From Gammaproteobacteria bacterium (lineage in GTDB: Bacteria; Pseudomonadota; Gammaproteobacteria; QNFN01), in NCBI GenBank assembly GCA_003645555.1, contig QNFN01000002.1, positions 1 through 19,757 of the forward strand: DNA of 19,757 bases, in the 5' to 3' direction. Below, piece by piece: positions 1 to 7,626 of this stretch (positions are counted from its first letter, which is position 1; the number at the start of each line of letters is the position of its first letter). A program made the position numbers and the translations under genes. A model generated the notes under the pieces. It saw only the letters and a program-made list of their open reading frames with translations. It did no database searches and was not told the DNA's origin.

Positions 1-83
1 AGGTGCGACTGGACGCCGCGCTGGAGGGAAAGGAATAGCCGTGGCTATTCCTTGAGTGAAGCGCAAGTCCAGGCGTGCCTGGA
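1..83. repeat. Cluster of inverted repeats downstream of the ligase gene
   Basis: Non-coding stretch with nested dyad symmetry. A perfect 11-bp inverted repeat (AAGGAATAGCC at 30-40, its complement at 43-53) is separated by only two bases. It is flanked by an outer imperfect stem pairing 1-14 with 67-80 (13 of 14 positions if G-T pairs are allowed). A second perfect hairpin lies at 68-83 (TCCAGGC, GT, GCCTGGA). Seen in sequence: the pairings. Inference: a REP-like extragenic palindrome, or the 3' end structure of the minus-strand ligase operon. On the minus strand the inner stem is followed by only two or three T residues, so it is not a convincing intrinsic terminator. The element may continue beyond the left edge. 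Confidence 0.5.
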
Positions 84-216
84 TCAGCCGGGGCCGTGAT
101 AGGCCACGGGCCGATAGCAACCTGTATGTCTCGGATTCGATTCAACACCGCTCTTTTTCCACTCGCGTTGCAGAGGTTTCAGGCCAGGCTCGTGGCCGGC
201 TGGTGCAATATGCGGG
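84..216. other. Non-coding 3' flank of the ligase operon
   Basis: No gene is supported here. Two weak inverted repeats are visible: GGCCGTG with CACGGGCC around 92-112 (one bulged base) and GGCC-type arms around 182-199. Neither is followed by a clear T run on the minus strand. This flank separates the stop of the ligase gene from whatever lies left of the window. Confidence 0.4.
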
Positions 217-1752
217 TTAGGCCTCATCATGGTCAAAGAGCTCAGCGACCAGCGTACGCACGGCGTCCTTCTCCACCTTGCCCATGGCGTTGCGCGGCAG
301 GGCGTCGAGGAAAATCACGTCTTGCGGGTGCTTGTAGCGGGCCAGCTTGCCCTGGAAAAAGTCGCGCAGCGTGCCAGCATCGGCGATTGTACCGGAACGC
401 ATGACGGCGACGGCGACCGGCACCTCGCCCCACTTCGGATCACCGCGACCGACCACGGTCGCCTCGATCACGTCCGGGTGCTCGGCAAGCAGGTTCTCAA
501 GCTCGGCCGGGTAGATGTTCTCGCCACCGCTGATGATCACATCTTTCTTGCGGTCGTCGATCCACAGGTAACCGTCGCTGTCGGTGTGGCCAATGTCGGC
601 GCTATGGTACCAGCCATCAATCAGTGCCTCGGCGGTGGTCTCGGGCTGGTTCCAGTAACCGCGCATGACGTTGGGTCCGCGCACCAGCAGCTCACCGGAG
701 ACTCCCGGGGCCACGTCGCGACCATCGTCGTCGACGATGCGCACCTCGCAGTGCAGTGCCGGCAGGCCGCAAGAGCCGGCCTTGCGTATGGCGTCGGCGG
801 CGGTCAGGTAGGTGGCGAGTGGCGCGGTCTCGGTCGAGCCGTAGACCTGGATCAGCGGGATGCCACGCGCATGCACCTGGTCGATCAGGGCCAGTGGCAC
901 CAGCGTCGAACCGGTGGTGATGCAGCGCAGGTGGCCGAAGTCGGCTTCGGCCCAGCCCGGCTGCGCGATCAGCGCAACCAGCTGGGCCGGCACCAGGACC
1001 GCCAGCGTGATGCGCTCGGCGACCAGCGCCGTGAGTGTCGCGGCCGGATCGAACTGCCGGTGCAGCACCACCGTGGCGCCGGCATAGAACGCTGGCAACG
1101 TCTGGATGTTGAGGCCGCCGACGTGGAACATCGGCAGCGTCGTCAACACCCGGTCGCGAGCCGTCAGACCGTGCATGTGCAAACTGTTCAGGGCGTTGAA
1201 CAGCAGCACGCGCTGGGCGAGCAGTGCAGCCTTGGGCCGCCCGGTGGTGCCGGAGGTATAGCAGAGCAGCGCCGGGGTTTCGGGGCCTGCGTCATCGGGT
1301 GACGTAGCCAGTGGGGTCGCGCCGGCACAGAGCACGGAATAATCCTGCACGCTCTGATCCGCGACATCGATGCCAACCAGTTGTGGCATCTGCTGACCGG
1401 TGCACAGGCCGGCCGCATGCTCGATGAATTCGGTCCCGGCGAACAGCACCTTGGCTTGGCAGTCGTCCAGAATCCAGGTGTGCTCGGGTGCCGCGAGGCG
1501 CCAGTTGAGTGGCAGGAAGATCGCCCCGAGGCGGCAGCAGGCGAATAGCAGCACCAGCATCTCCGGGGCGTTGTAGCCGAGCCAGACGACGCGGTCACCA
1601 AGGCGCACACCGAGGCGATCGTGGAGCATGCCGGCGGCACGCGCGATGGCGTCCGCCAGCGCGGCATAGGTCAGTGAGCCATCGGCATGGGCCAGCGCCA
1701 CCTGGTCCGGAGTAAAAGCGGCGTGGCGGTCGATCCAGCCGGCCAGGGTCAT
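217..1752 (-). CDS. AMP-forming acyl-CoA ligase (FadD/class I adenylate-forming family)
   Basis: 511-aa cytosolic enzyme expected to activate a carboxylic acid with ATP and CoA. The family motifs are in order: P-loop YTSGTTGRPK at about 165-174, VYGSTETA at 313-320, YHSADIG near 392, the RKKDVIISGGENIYP hinge near 411, and PRNAMGK at 486-492 with the adenylation lysine K492. Length is normal for the family. It does not read like the benzoate-CoA ligases I know (BclA/BzdA type) but more like medium/long-chain or dicarboxylate ligases, so the substrate is open. The ATG lies 3 bp after the thiolase stop, and it is the last gene of the TRAP-thiolase-ligase unit, suggesting it activates the acid that the transporter imports. 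P486-X4-G491-K492 matches the PX4GK pattern reported for lysine-acetylated acyl-CoA ligases. Family certain; substrate inferred only. Confidence 0.93.
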   Translation of the reverse strand: MTLAGWIDRHAAFTPDQVALAHADGSLTYAALADAIARAAGMLHDRLGVRLGDRVVWLGYNAPEMLVLLFACCRLGAIFLPLNWRLAAPEHTWILDDCQAKVLFAGTEFIEHAAGLCTGQQMPQLVGIDVADQSVQDYSVLCAGATPLATSPDDAGPETPALLCYTSGTTGRPKAALLAQRVLLFNALNSLHMHGLTARDRVLTTLPMFHVGGLNIQTLPAFYAGATVVLHRQFDPAATLTALVAERITLAVLVPAQLVALIAQPGWAEADFGHLRCITTGSTLVPLALIDQVHARGIPLIQVYGSTETAPLATYLTAADAIRKAGSCGLPALHCEVRIVDDDGRDVAPGVSGELLVRGPNVMRGYWNQPETTAEALIDGWYHSADIGHTDSDGYLWIDDRKKDVIISGGENIYPAELENLLAEHPDVIEATVVGRGDPKWGEVPVAVAVMRSGTIADAGTLRDFFQGKLARYKHPQDVIFLDALPRNAMGKVEKDAVRTLVAELFDHDEA

Positions 1753-1755
1753 GCG

Positions 1756-2973
1756 TCACCCGTTGCGAGCATCGTCGACGTCGAGGACGACCGCCATGGC
1801 CGAGTCACCGGCGGCACAACCCTGGAACAGGCCACTGCCACCACCCCGCAGCACCAGCTCCTCGATCAGCTCAATGATGGCACGCAGGCCGGTTGGCCCT
1901 TGCGGATGGCCCCAGAGCAGCGAGCAACCATAATTGTTCATGGTGTCGAGATCGGCGCCGGTGGCACGGGCAAAAAAGATATCGTTGACCGCGAACGGGT
2001 TGTGCGACTTGATCGCGGCCAGTTGGCCGATGGCGAGGCCAGCTTGCTTCAGCGCGGCTTCCGCTGCCGGGACAGTCGCCTCGGGCATGTGCGCCAGCTC
2101 GGTCCGCGCCATGCCGAAGCCGGCAAGGCGGATGCGGATGGCGGGATCACGGCTCAGCTCACGCGCCCGATCCGGCGTCGCTACAACCAGCGCCGCGCTG
2201 CCATCGGCCGGGTGGGTCTGGCTGCCGAAGGTGACCGTGCCGCCGTCCTGCACCGGACGCAACCACTCAAGACCCTCGGCAGTCGATAGCGTCGTCCCCT
2301 CGTCGCCATCGAGGGTGGCGACGACCTTGCGCAAGCGTGAATCGGGGATCTCGAACGGCAGCGTCATGAAGCGCTTCTGGAAGGCGCCGTCATCGGCCAG
2401 CGCCATCTGGTACTGCTCGGTCCGGCGCAACACGACGGCGTGTTGCTCGGCGCGGGTGATACCGTGCTTCGCGGCCACGTTCTCGGCGGTCTGCAGCATC
2501 GAGTGCGAACCTAGTGGGTCGCAGCCAAAATTGTCGAGCACCCAATCCTCGTGCGTTCCGGTACCGCCCGGGGCGCGCGGATCAGGGTAGTAGAGATGAG
2601 GGCCGTTGGAGGTACGGTCGCAGGTCGCGACCAGTGCGACGCTCGCCAGGCCACTATCTATCTCCTGGGTTCCAGCGAGCAATGCACGGGCGCCGGTGGC
2701 ACACGCCTGGTTGATGGTCGGCCCGGTCAGCTGGCCGATTCCGGCGAGGCCAGCGAACCACGGCAGGCCATACAGGGTGTGCTGTTGCGGCACCGTGGTG
2801 CCGAGCACTCCGTAGTCGAACACCTCGGCCGGGAGGTCGCGACGGGCCAGTTCACGCTGCGCGACCCAGGCGGCGAAACGCACGGCATGCAGACTGGCGA
2901 AGCTCCCCTGCCAACGCGCGAACGGTGTTGACCAGTAGGCCCCGTAGGGTATTTCTGCTTGGTAAGTTGGCAT
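1756..2973 (-). CDS. Thiolase-family acetyl-CoA acyltransferase
   Basis: 405-aa thiolase, about the usual length of a degradative thiolase (roughly 390-400 aa), expected to cleave a 3-oxoacyl-CoA with CoA to acetyl-CoA and a shortened acyl-CoA. The nucleophilic cysteine is C91 in NQACATGA, the catalytic histidine H356 in GHPQGPTG, and the second cysteine C386 in FQGCAAGDSA. The usual NEAFA/HEAFA segment reads HNPFA (H324-A328), and the usual NGGAIALGHP reads NNYGCSLLWGHP, so it is a divergent branch with the catalytic Cys-His-Cys set intact. The ATG lies one base after the dctM stop and the downstream ligase starts 3 bp after its own stop, so translation is probably coupled. Context suggests beta-oxidation of an imported acid, possibly a pimelate-like intermediate (compare pimB/pimA of Rhodopseudomonas); this substrate is inference. 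Confidence 0.9.
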   Translation of the reverse strand: MPTYQAEIPYGAYWSTPFARWQGSFASLHAVRFAAWVAQRELARRDLPAEVFDYGVLGTTVPQQHTLYGLPWFAGLAGIGQLTGPTINQACATGARALLAGTQEIDSGLASVALVATCDRTSNGPHLYYPDPRAPGGTGTHEDWVLDNFGCDPLGSHSMLQTAENVAAKHGITRAEQHAVVLRRTEQYQMALADDGAFQKRFMTLPFEIPDSRLRKVVATLDGDEGTTLSTAEGLEWLRPVQDGGTVTFGSQTHPADGSAALVVATPDRARELSRDPAIRIRLAGFGMARTELAHMPEATVPAAEAALKQAGLAIGQLAAIKSHNPFAVNDIFFARATGADLDTMNNYGCSLLWGHPQGPTGLRAIIELIEELVLRGGGSGLFQGCAAGDSAMAVVLDVDDARNG

Positions 2974-2974
2974 G

Positions 2975-4294
2975 TCAGCGCATCATCAGTGACGGCAGCC
3001 AGACCGAAATCGCCGGGATCAGCACCAGCAATGCCAGGCGCACGATGTCGACGAGCCAGAACGGGGTCACGCCCTTGAATATGGTCGCCAGGCTCACGTC
3101 GGGCAGCATGCCGTTGAGCACGAACACGTTGAGCCCGACCGGGGGCGTGATCAGGCTGATCTCGGTGACCACGACGATGACGATGCCGAACCAGATCAGC
3201 ACCATCTCCGGATCGACCAGGGTGCCAAAGTCGAGCCCCAGCACCAGCGGGTAGAAGACCGGCACGGTCAGCAGGATCATCGACAGGCTCTCGAGCACGC
3301 AACCGAGCACGACGTAGATCGACATGATCAGCAGCACCACCATCAGCGGTGACAAGCCGTAGGAAATGACCATTTCGCCGAGTTCCGTGGGCATACCGGC
3401 GACATTGATGTAGTTCGAGAAGATCAGCGCGCCGATCAGGATAGTGAAGATCATGGCCGTGGTACGCACACTCTCGATCAGGATCTGCATCAGGTCGCGC
3501 CAGCCAAGCCGGCCACGTAACAGGGCGAACAGGAAACCGCCGAAGGCACCGATACCACCCGCCTCGGTCGGCGTAAAGACGCCGCCGTAGATGCCGCCGA
3601 TGACCAGCGTGAACAACACCAGCACACCCCAGACGCCGCGCAGGGCACGCCAGCGCTCGGTCCACCCCATGCGCTCGCCGGGCGGGCCAGAGGCCGGGTT
3701 GATGCGCACGGTCACCATCACCGCGACCAGATAGAGGGCGATGCCGAGAATCCCGGGGATGATGCCGGCGATGAACAGCAGGCCGATGTTGGACTCGGTC
3801 ATGATGCCGTAGATCACCAGGATCACGCTCGGTGGGATCAGGATCCCCAGCGTGCCGCCGGCGGCGATCGAACCGGCGGCCAAGCTGTCGGCATAACCGA
3901 AGCGGCGCATCGGTGGCATCGCCACCTTGGACATGGTCGCCGCCGTCGCCAGGCTCGAACCGCAGACCGCACTGAACCCACCGCAGGCCACTATGGTGGC
4001 CATCGCCAGACCACCGCGGCGATGGCCAAGAAAAGCGTAGGAGGCGGCGTAAAGTTCGTCGGACAAACCTGCCTGGCGGACGAAGTTGCCCATCAGGATG
4101 AACAGCGGCACCACCGACAGGCTGTAGGCAAGACCGGTCTCATAGGTAACATTGACCGCCATTGCCATCGACGGCGACCAGCCGACGACGATACCAAAAC
4201 CGGCAAAACCGACCAGCCCCATGGCGAACGCGATCGGCACGCGCAATGCGACCAGCGCCAGCAGGATGGCAAAGGCGATCAGTGACTCGGTCAT
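2975..4294 (-). CDS. dctM: TRAP transporter large permease (DctM family)
   Basis: 439-aa integral inner-membrane protein with hydrophobic segments from end to end, typical in length and composition for the TRAP large subunit, which carries out Na+ (or H+)-driven import of a solute delivered by the periplasmic binding protein. The N-terminus (MTESLIAFAILLALVALRVP) and the internal GxGGTLGILIPPS-type segment (GGTLGILIPPSVILVIYG) are characteristic of the family. It follows dctQ after 27 bp and is followed by the thiolase gene after one base. The Shine-Dalgarno ahead of its ATG is weak, so coupling to dctQ is likely. Family is certain; substrate unknown. Confidence 0.95.
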   Translation of the reverse strand: MTESLIAFAILLALVALRVPIAFAMGLVGFAGFGIVVGWSPSMAMAVNVTYETGLAYSLSVVPLFILMGNFVRQAGLSDELYAASYAFLGHRRGGLAMATIVACGGFSAVCGSSLATAATMSKVAMPPMRRFGYADSLAAGSIAAGGTLGILIPPSVILVIYGIMTESNIGLLFIAGIIPGILGIALYLVAVMVTVRINPASGPPGERMGWTERWRALRGVWGVLVLFTLVIGGIYGGVFTPTEAGGIGAFGGFLFALLRGRLGWRDLMQILIESVRTTAMIFTILIGALIFSNYINVAGMPTELGEMVISYGLSPLMVVLLIMSIYVVLGCVLESLSMILLTVPVFYPLVLGLDFGTLVDPEMVLIWFGIVIVVVTEISLITPPVGLNVFVLNGMLPDVSLATIFKGVTPFWLVDIVRLALLVLIPAISVWLPSLMMR

Positions 4295-4321
4295 TGGCGG
4301 ACCGTGGCGAACGAACGAAGG

Positions 4322-4837
4322 TCAGCGATCACGGCGTAGCTTCTCCCGGGCAAGCCACAGGTAGACCACGCCGGTGACCGCGATCATCACGCTCATGAAG
4401 TAAACCATCGGGCCGAGGGGGATTTCGAGGATCGCGGTGACGTCGCCGTAGCGAACGCTGGCACCCGCCTTCTGCCAGACGTGATAGCTGAGAACGAACA
4501 GCAGTCCCGCACACAGCACGGCGATCGCGGCGTCGCGCAGGTGGCGAATGCTTACCGGGATCAGGCGATCGAACAGATCGACGGTGACGTGCTCGTCACG
4601 CGCGGTGACCAGCGGCAGCCCGGCGAAGATCATCGTCGCCAGCGCCACCTCGGTCATCTCGAAACCACCGTAGACCGGCGTATTGAACAGGTAGCGTCCG
4701 ATGACGTCGACAAACGTCAACATCATCATGAAGAAAAGCAGGGTGGCGGCCAATCCGCCGAGCCCGCGCTGCAGCCAACGCTGCACCGCGGACCCGGTGG
4801 GGCGGAAAAAGCCGGGCGTGGTCCCTGGCGGGTCCAC
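4322..4837 (-). CDS. dctQ: TRAP transporter small permease (DctQ family)
   Basis: 171-aa membrane protein with about four transmembrane segments (roughly residues 27-48, 64-82, 102-122 and 143-163), the normal size and topology of the DctQ subunit that pairs with DctM. The motif TFVDVIGRYLFNTPVYG near 42-58 and the EMTEV segment after it are family hallmarks. The chosen start is GTG at 4837. The same frame is closed immediately upstream by TGA at 4838-4840, so no longer form is possible. The ribosome-binding site is poor (GGGGT about 6 nt upstream). It lies 163 bp after dctP, an unusually wide gap for this operon. Confidence 0.9.
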   Translation of the reverse strand: MDPPGTTPGFFRPTGSAVQRWLQRGLGGLAATLLFFMMMLTFVDVIGRYLFNTPVYGGFEMTEVALATMIFAGLPLVTARDEHVTVDLFDRLIPVSIRHLRDAAIAVLCAGLLFVLSYHVWQKAGASVRYGDVTAILEIPLGPMVYFMSVMIAVTGVVYLWLAREKLRRDR

Positions 4838-4981
4838 TCAGGACCCCAAGGTCAAGTCTGGACGAAGTGGCTTGCGATCCAGGATGCCCAGATTCGAGGT
4901 GCAAAGCGCACGTAATAGCTGGCTATTGCGAGGCCTGGCAACTAGATACCGGAACATGCTGGGCGCAAGATAGACATTCAT
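4838..4981 (-). CDS. Possible 47-aa small reading frame between dctP and dctQ
   Basis: An ATG at 4981 opens a 47-codon frame beginning MNVYLAPSMF and ending PDLTLGS, with its TGA directly abutting the GTG start of dctQ in the same frame. The region also contains an inverted repeat (AATAGC/GCTATT arms at 4914-4919 and 4922-4927, extendable by three more pairs if one G-T pair is allowed). I do not recognise the peptide. It has no obvious membrane segment and is rich in Leu and Arg. It could be a leader allowing translational coupling into dctQ, a remnant of an inserted repeat, or chance. The upstream Shine-Dalgarno is weak (CAGGTC). Confidence 0.2.
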   Translation of the reverse strand: MNVYLAPSMFRYLVARPRNSQLLRALCTSNLGILDRKPLRPDLTLGS

Positions 4982-5000
4982 GACCTGACCGGGGATGCCC

Positions 5001-6023
5001 TCACTTGCCGGCGGCGACCCTGGCGATCTCGGTGCGCAGGTCGGACATGACCACGGAGCCGTTGACACCCTTGCTCTTGACGTCACCGATCCACTTGTCC
5101 TCGAGGCTGGCGGTACGTGCCTTGATCTGGTTGACCAGATCGGGAGTGGCGTCGATCACCTGCACGCCGTCGGCCTTCATCGCCTCGACGCCGATGATAT
5201 CGACCCGGTCCCAGGCCTTGCCGGAAAGGCGGGCAAAGTTCTCGCCAGAGACCTTCATCACCGCCGCCTGGTCAGCCTTCGACAGGCTGGCGAAGGTTTT
5301 CGGGTTCATCACCAGGAAGAAGCTGACGTTGTACAGGCCGTCCGGGACCAGGGTCGCGTGACGTACCAGCTTGGTCAACTTGAATGACTTGATCGACTCC
5401 TTCGGGAAAAAGACGCCGTCGGCCACGCCGTTGGCCATCAGCTCGTAGGAGGCTGGCGCCGGCTTCAGCAGCGGGGTGACGCCGATCGCCTTGGCGACAT
5501 CGTTGACCACGCCACCACCGACGCGGATCTTCAGGCCGGAGAGATCCTGGATGTCCTTGATCGGGCGCTTGGCGTTGTAGATCTGCCCCGGACCGTGGGT
5601 GAACATGCTGAGAACCTGCACACCGTCGTGCTCGTTGGCCTTCTCGAAGTACTTCTTGTAGATGCGCCAGTAGGCGACGGATACCGACTCGGCGCTGTTG
5701 CCGAGGAACGGGAACTCGACCGCCTTGGTCAGCGTGAAGCGGCCCGGCTGGTAGCCGTGCACACCGTAAGTGACGTCGGCAATGCCATTCATCGCCAGGT
5801 CGAAGTGTGACGGCGGGTTGCCCAGTGCTTTCGGCAAGACCTTGATGATGACGCGCCCGTCGGTCGCCTTGGCGACCTGGTCGGTCCACGGGATGATCAT
5901 GTCCTTGACGATCGGGTGACTGGGCGGCAGCCAGGACGACAGGTTCAGGGTGGCCGCCTGGACGCTGGTCGCGGCGAGCAGGCCCGCAACGAGGCCGAGC
6001 TGGATCAGGGTATGTTTTTTCAT
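5001..6023 (-). CDS. dctP: TRAP transporter periplasmic solute-binding protein (DctP family)
   Basis: 340-aa secreted receptor that captures an organic acid in the periplasm for DctQM. Residues 1-23 form a Sec signal peptide (MKKHTLIQLG start, hydrophobic core, predicted cleavage after SVQA). The GLKIRVGGG segment carries R167, the position where most DctP proteins hold the arginine that binds the ligand carboxylate. Length is normal. Start choice: the strong AGGAGG (minus strand, complement of 6030-6035) lies 6 nt from the ATG at 6023; an adjacent ATG at 6026 is only 3 nt away, and longer forms from 6077 would spoil the signal peptide. First gene of the transport unit, preceded by a sigma70-like promoter. 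The neighbouring benzoyl-CoA genes suggest an aromatic or pathway-related acid as ligand, but the sequence does not settle this. Confidence 0.93.
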   Translation of the reverse strand: MKKHTLIQLGLVAGLLAATSVQAATLNLSSWLPPSHPIVKDMIIPWTDQVAKATDGRVIIKVLPKALGNPPSHFDLAMNGIADVTYGVHGYQPGRFTLTKAVEFPFLGNSAESVSVAYWRIYKKYFEKANEHDGVQVLSMFTHGPGQIYNAKRPIKDIQDLSGLKIRVGGGVVNDVAKAIGVTPLLKPAPASYELMANGVADGVFFPKESIKSFKLTKLVRHATLVPDGLYNVSFFLVMNPKTFASLSKADQAAVMKVSGENFARLSGKAWDRVDIIGVEAMKADGVQVIDATPDLVNQIKARTASLEDKWIGDVKSKGVNGSVVMSDLRTEIARVAAGK

Positions 6024-6154
6024 CATGTTCCTCCTAAAGGGTGTCGTATGGCGTGGCGCTACGCGCTTCTTTGCCACATTCGGGTTGAGGGGGTCAGCGG
6101 AAGACGCCAGCCAAGTGGCCTGGCTGAAGCCCCCTGCCCCGTCGAGAACAACTC

Positions 6155-6182
6155 ATTATAAAGAGGCGCACGACCCTGTCAC
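6155..6182 (-). promoter_or_regulatory. Predicted sigma70 promoter of the dctPQM-thiolase-ligase unit
   Basis: On the minus strand a consensus -10 TATAAT (complement of 6155-6160) stands 16 bp from a -35-like GTGACA (complement of 6177-6182, five of six bases of TTGACA). Transcription would begin near 6148, giving a leader of about 125 nt before the dctP start. It lies downstream of the gcdH terminator, so the transport unit would be expressed independently of the reductase operon. Confidence 0.6.
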
Positions 6183-6322
6183 CCCCAATTCGTAGCGGTG
6201 ACCCGAGCCCGTATATGGCACCAGTCGGCCCCACCCTCCGTGCACCACCGCCAGGAGGCACACAGCCCCCGAGCAAGCCCGACTTTCACCTGCCTGGGTA
6301 AACTGCCGGCCGATTTCCGTTG
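6183..6322. other. Spacer between gcdH terminator and dctP promoter
   Basis: Part of the roughly 350-bp gene-free stretch 6024-6375. Apart from the dctP promoter at 6155-6182 and the terminator at 6323-6350, I see no gene, no RNA gene and no clear operator palindrome here. Confidence 0.4.
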
Positions 6323-6350
6323 AAAAAAAATGCCGGCCAGATGGCCGGCA
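6323..6350 (-). terminator. Rho-independent terminator after gcdH
   Basis: A perfect 9-bp stem (TGCCGGCCA at 6331-6339, its complement at 6342-6350; two-base spacer, so in RNA the inner pairs will open) is followed on the minus strand by eight T residues (complement of A-run 6323-6330). It lies 25 bp beyond the gcdH stop and ends the had-to-gcdH transcription unit. Confidence 0.88.
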
Positions 6351-6375
6351 TATCCACCACAGAGAGAAATCCGGC

Positions 6376-7572
6376 TCAGAAAAACGCCTGGATCCCGGTC
6401 TGCGCGCGACCGAGGATCAGGGCGTGGACATCGTGTGTGCCCTCGTAGGTATTGACCGCTTCGAGATTCATGACATGGCGGATGACGTGGAACTCGTCGG
6501 CAATACCATTGCCGCCATGCATGTCGCGAGCGACGCGGGCGATATCGAGCGCCTTGCCACAATTGTTGCGTTTCATCAGTGAGATCGCCTCGGGGGCGGC
6601 ACGTCCGTCGTCGAACAGGCGACCAAGGCGCAGGCAGCCCTGCAGGCCGAGAGTAATCTCGGTCTGCATGTCGGCCAGTTTCTTCTGGATCAGCTGGGTC
6701 GCAGCCAGCGGACGACCGAACTGGATGCGGTCGAGGGTGTACTGCCGGGAGGCATGCCAGCATGCCTCGGCGGCACCCATGACGCCCCAGGCGATGCCGT
6801 AGCGGGCCCGGTTAAGGCAACCGAACGGACCGGCCAGACCCTTGACGTTGGGCAGCAGGTTCTCCTCGGGGACGAACACGCCGTCCATGACGATCTCGCC
6901 GGTGATCGAGGCGCGCAGCGAAAACTTGCCTTCGATTTTCGGCGCGCTGAGGCCCTGCATCTCCTTGTCGAGCACAAAGCCGCGGATAACATCGTCCTCG
7001 GTCTTGGCCCAGACGACGAAAACATCGGCAATCGGCGAGTTGGTGATCCACATCTTGGTGCCGTTGAGCTGGTAACCGCCGTCGACCTTCCTGGCCCGTG
7101 CCTTCATGCCGGCAGGGTTGGAGCCGGCGTCGGGCTCGGTCAGGCCGAAACAGCCGACCCACTCGCCGGTGGCGAGCTTCGGCAGGTATTTCATACGGGT
7201 CTCTTGCGAGCCGTAGGCGTGGATCGGGTACATCACCAGCGACGACTGCACGCTCATCGCCGAGCGGTAGCCGGAATCGACCCGCTCGACCTCGCGGGCG
7301 ACCAGGCCGTAGCTGACGTAGTTGACGGCCGCGCAGCCGTACTCTTCGGGCAGGGTTGAGCCGAGGAAGCCGAGTTCGCCCATTTCGTTCATGATCTCGC
7401 GGTCGAAGATCTCGTGGCGATTGGCCTCGATCACGCGCGGCAACAGCTGCTCTTGGCAATAGTCGTGGGCCGCATCGCGGATCAGCCGCTCCTCCTCGCT
7501 CAACTGGTCGTCGAGCAGTAGCGGGTCTTCCCAACTGAACACGGGGCGGGCCTTGGACTTTTCTGTGCTCAT
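6376..7572 (-). CDS. gcdH: Glutaryl-CoA dehydrogenase (decarboxylating)
   Basis: 398-aa FAD enzyme that oxidises and decarboxylates glutaryl-CoA to crotonyl-CoA, a late step in the benzoyl-CoA pathway. The catalytic glutamate is E377 in [15 protein letters not shown], and the segment [11 protein letters not shown] carries R103 and S107, matching the Arg/Ser pair that holds the distal carboxylate in human GCDH and separating it from ordinary acyl-CoA dehydrogenases. [13 protein letters not shown] near 241-253 is also typical. Start: a strong GGAGG lies 6 nt before ATG 7572; a longer frame from 7617 would put the Shine-Dalgarno inside the gene and is rejected. It is the last gene of the operon, 54 bp after the SDR gene and just before a strong terminator. 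Electrons go to ETF in most homologues. Confidence 0.96.
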   Translation of the reverse strand: MSTEKSKARPVFSWEDPLLLDDQLSEEERLIRDAAHDYCQEQLLPRVIEANRHEIFDREIMNEMGELGFLGSTLPEEYGCAAVNYVSYGLVAREVERVDSGYRSAMSVQSSLVMYPIHAYGSQETRMKYLPKLATGEWVGCFGLTEPDAGSNPAGMKARARKVDGGYQLNGTKMWITNSPIADVFVVWAKTEDDVIRGFVLDKEMQGLSAPKIEGKFSLRASITGEIVMDGVFVPEENLLPNVKGLAGPFGCLNRARYGIAWGVMGAAEACWHASRQYTLDRIQFGRPLAATQLIQKKLADMQTEITLGLQGCLRLGRLFDDGRAAPEAISLMKRNNCGKALDIARVARDMHGGNGIADEFHVIRHVMNLEAVNTYEGTHDVHALILGRAQTGIQAFF

Positions 7573-7575
7573 CTC

Positions 7576-7583
7576 ACTCCTCC
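7576..7583 (-). promoter_or_regulatory. Ribosome-binding site fixing the gcdH start
   Basis: GGAGGAGT on the minus strand; its GGAGG core ends 6 nt before the ATG at 7572. It decides the start against the in-frame upstream candidate at 7617. Confidence 0.85.
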
Positions 7584-7626
7584 AGGAATACTCTGTGGGT
7601 GACCGTGGCCACTCCAATGTTCGTGT

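Noticed and set aside
229..1302. 357-codon plus-strand frame opposite the ligase
   Set aside because: Antisense shadow; the minus strand carries all adenylate-forming motifs.
217..1752. Assignment of the ligase as benzoate-CoA ligase
   Set aside because: The N-terminal half lacks the segments I associate with BclA/BzdA/BadA and resembles general fatty-acyl ligases; its operon partners point to a different acid.
6024..6077. 18-residue N-terminal extension of dctP
   Set aside because: It would place a basic stretch ahead of a clear signal peptide and swallow the strong AGGAGG site.
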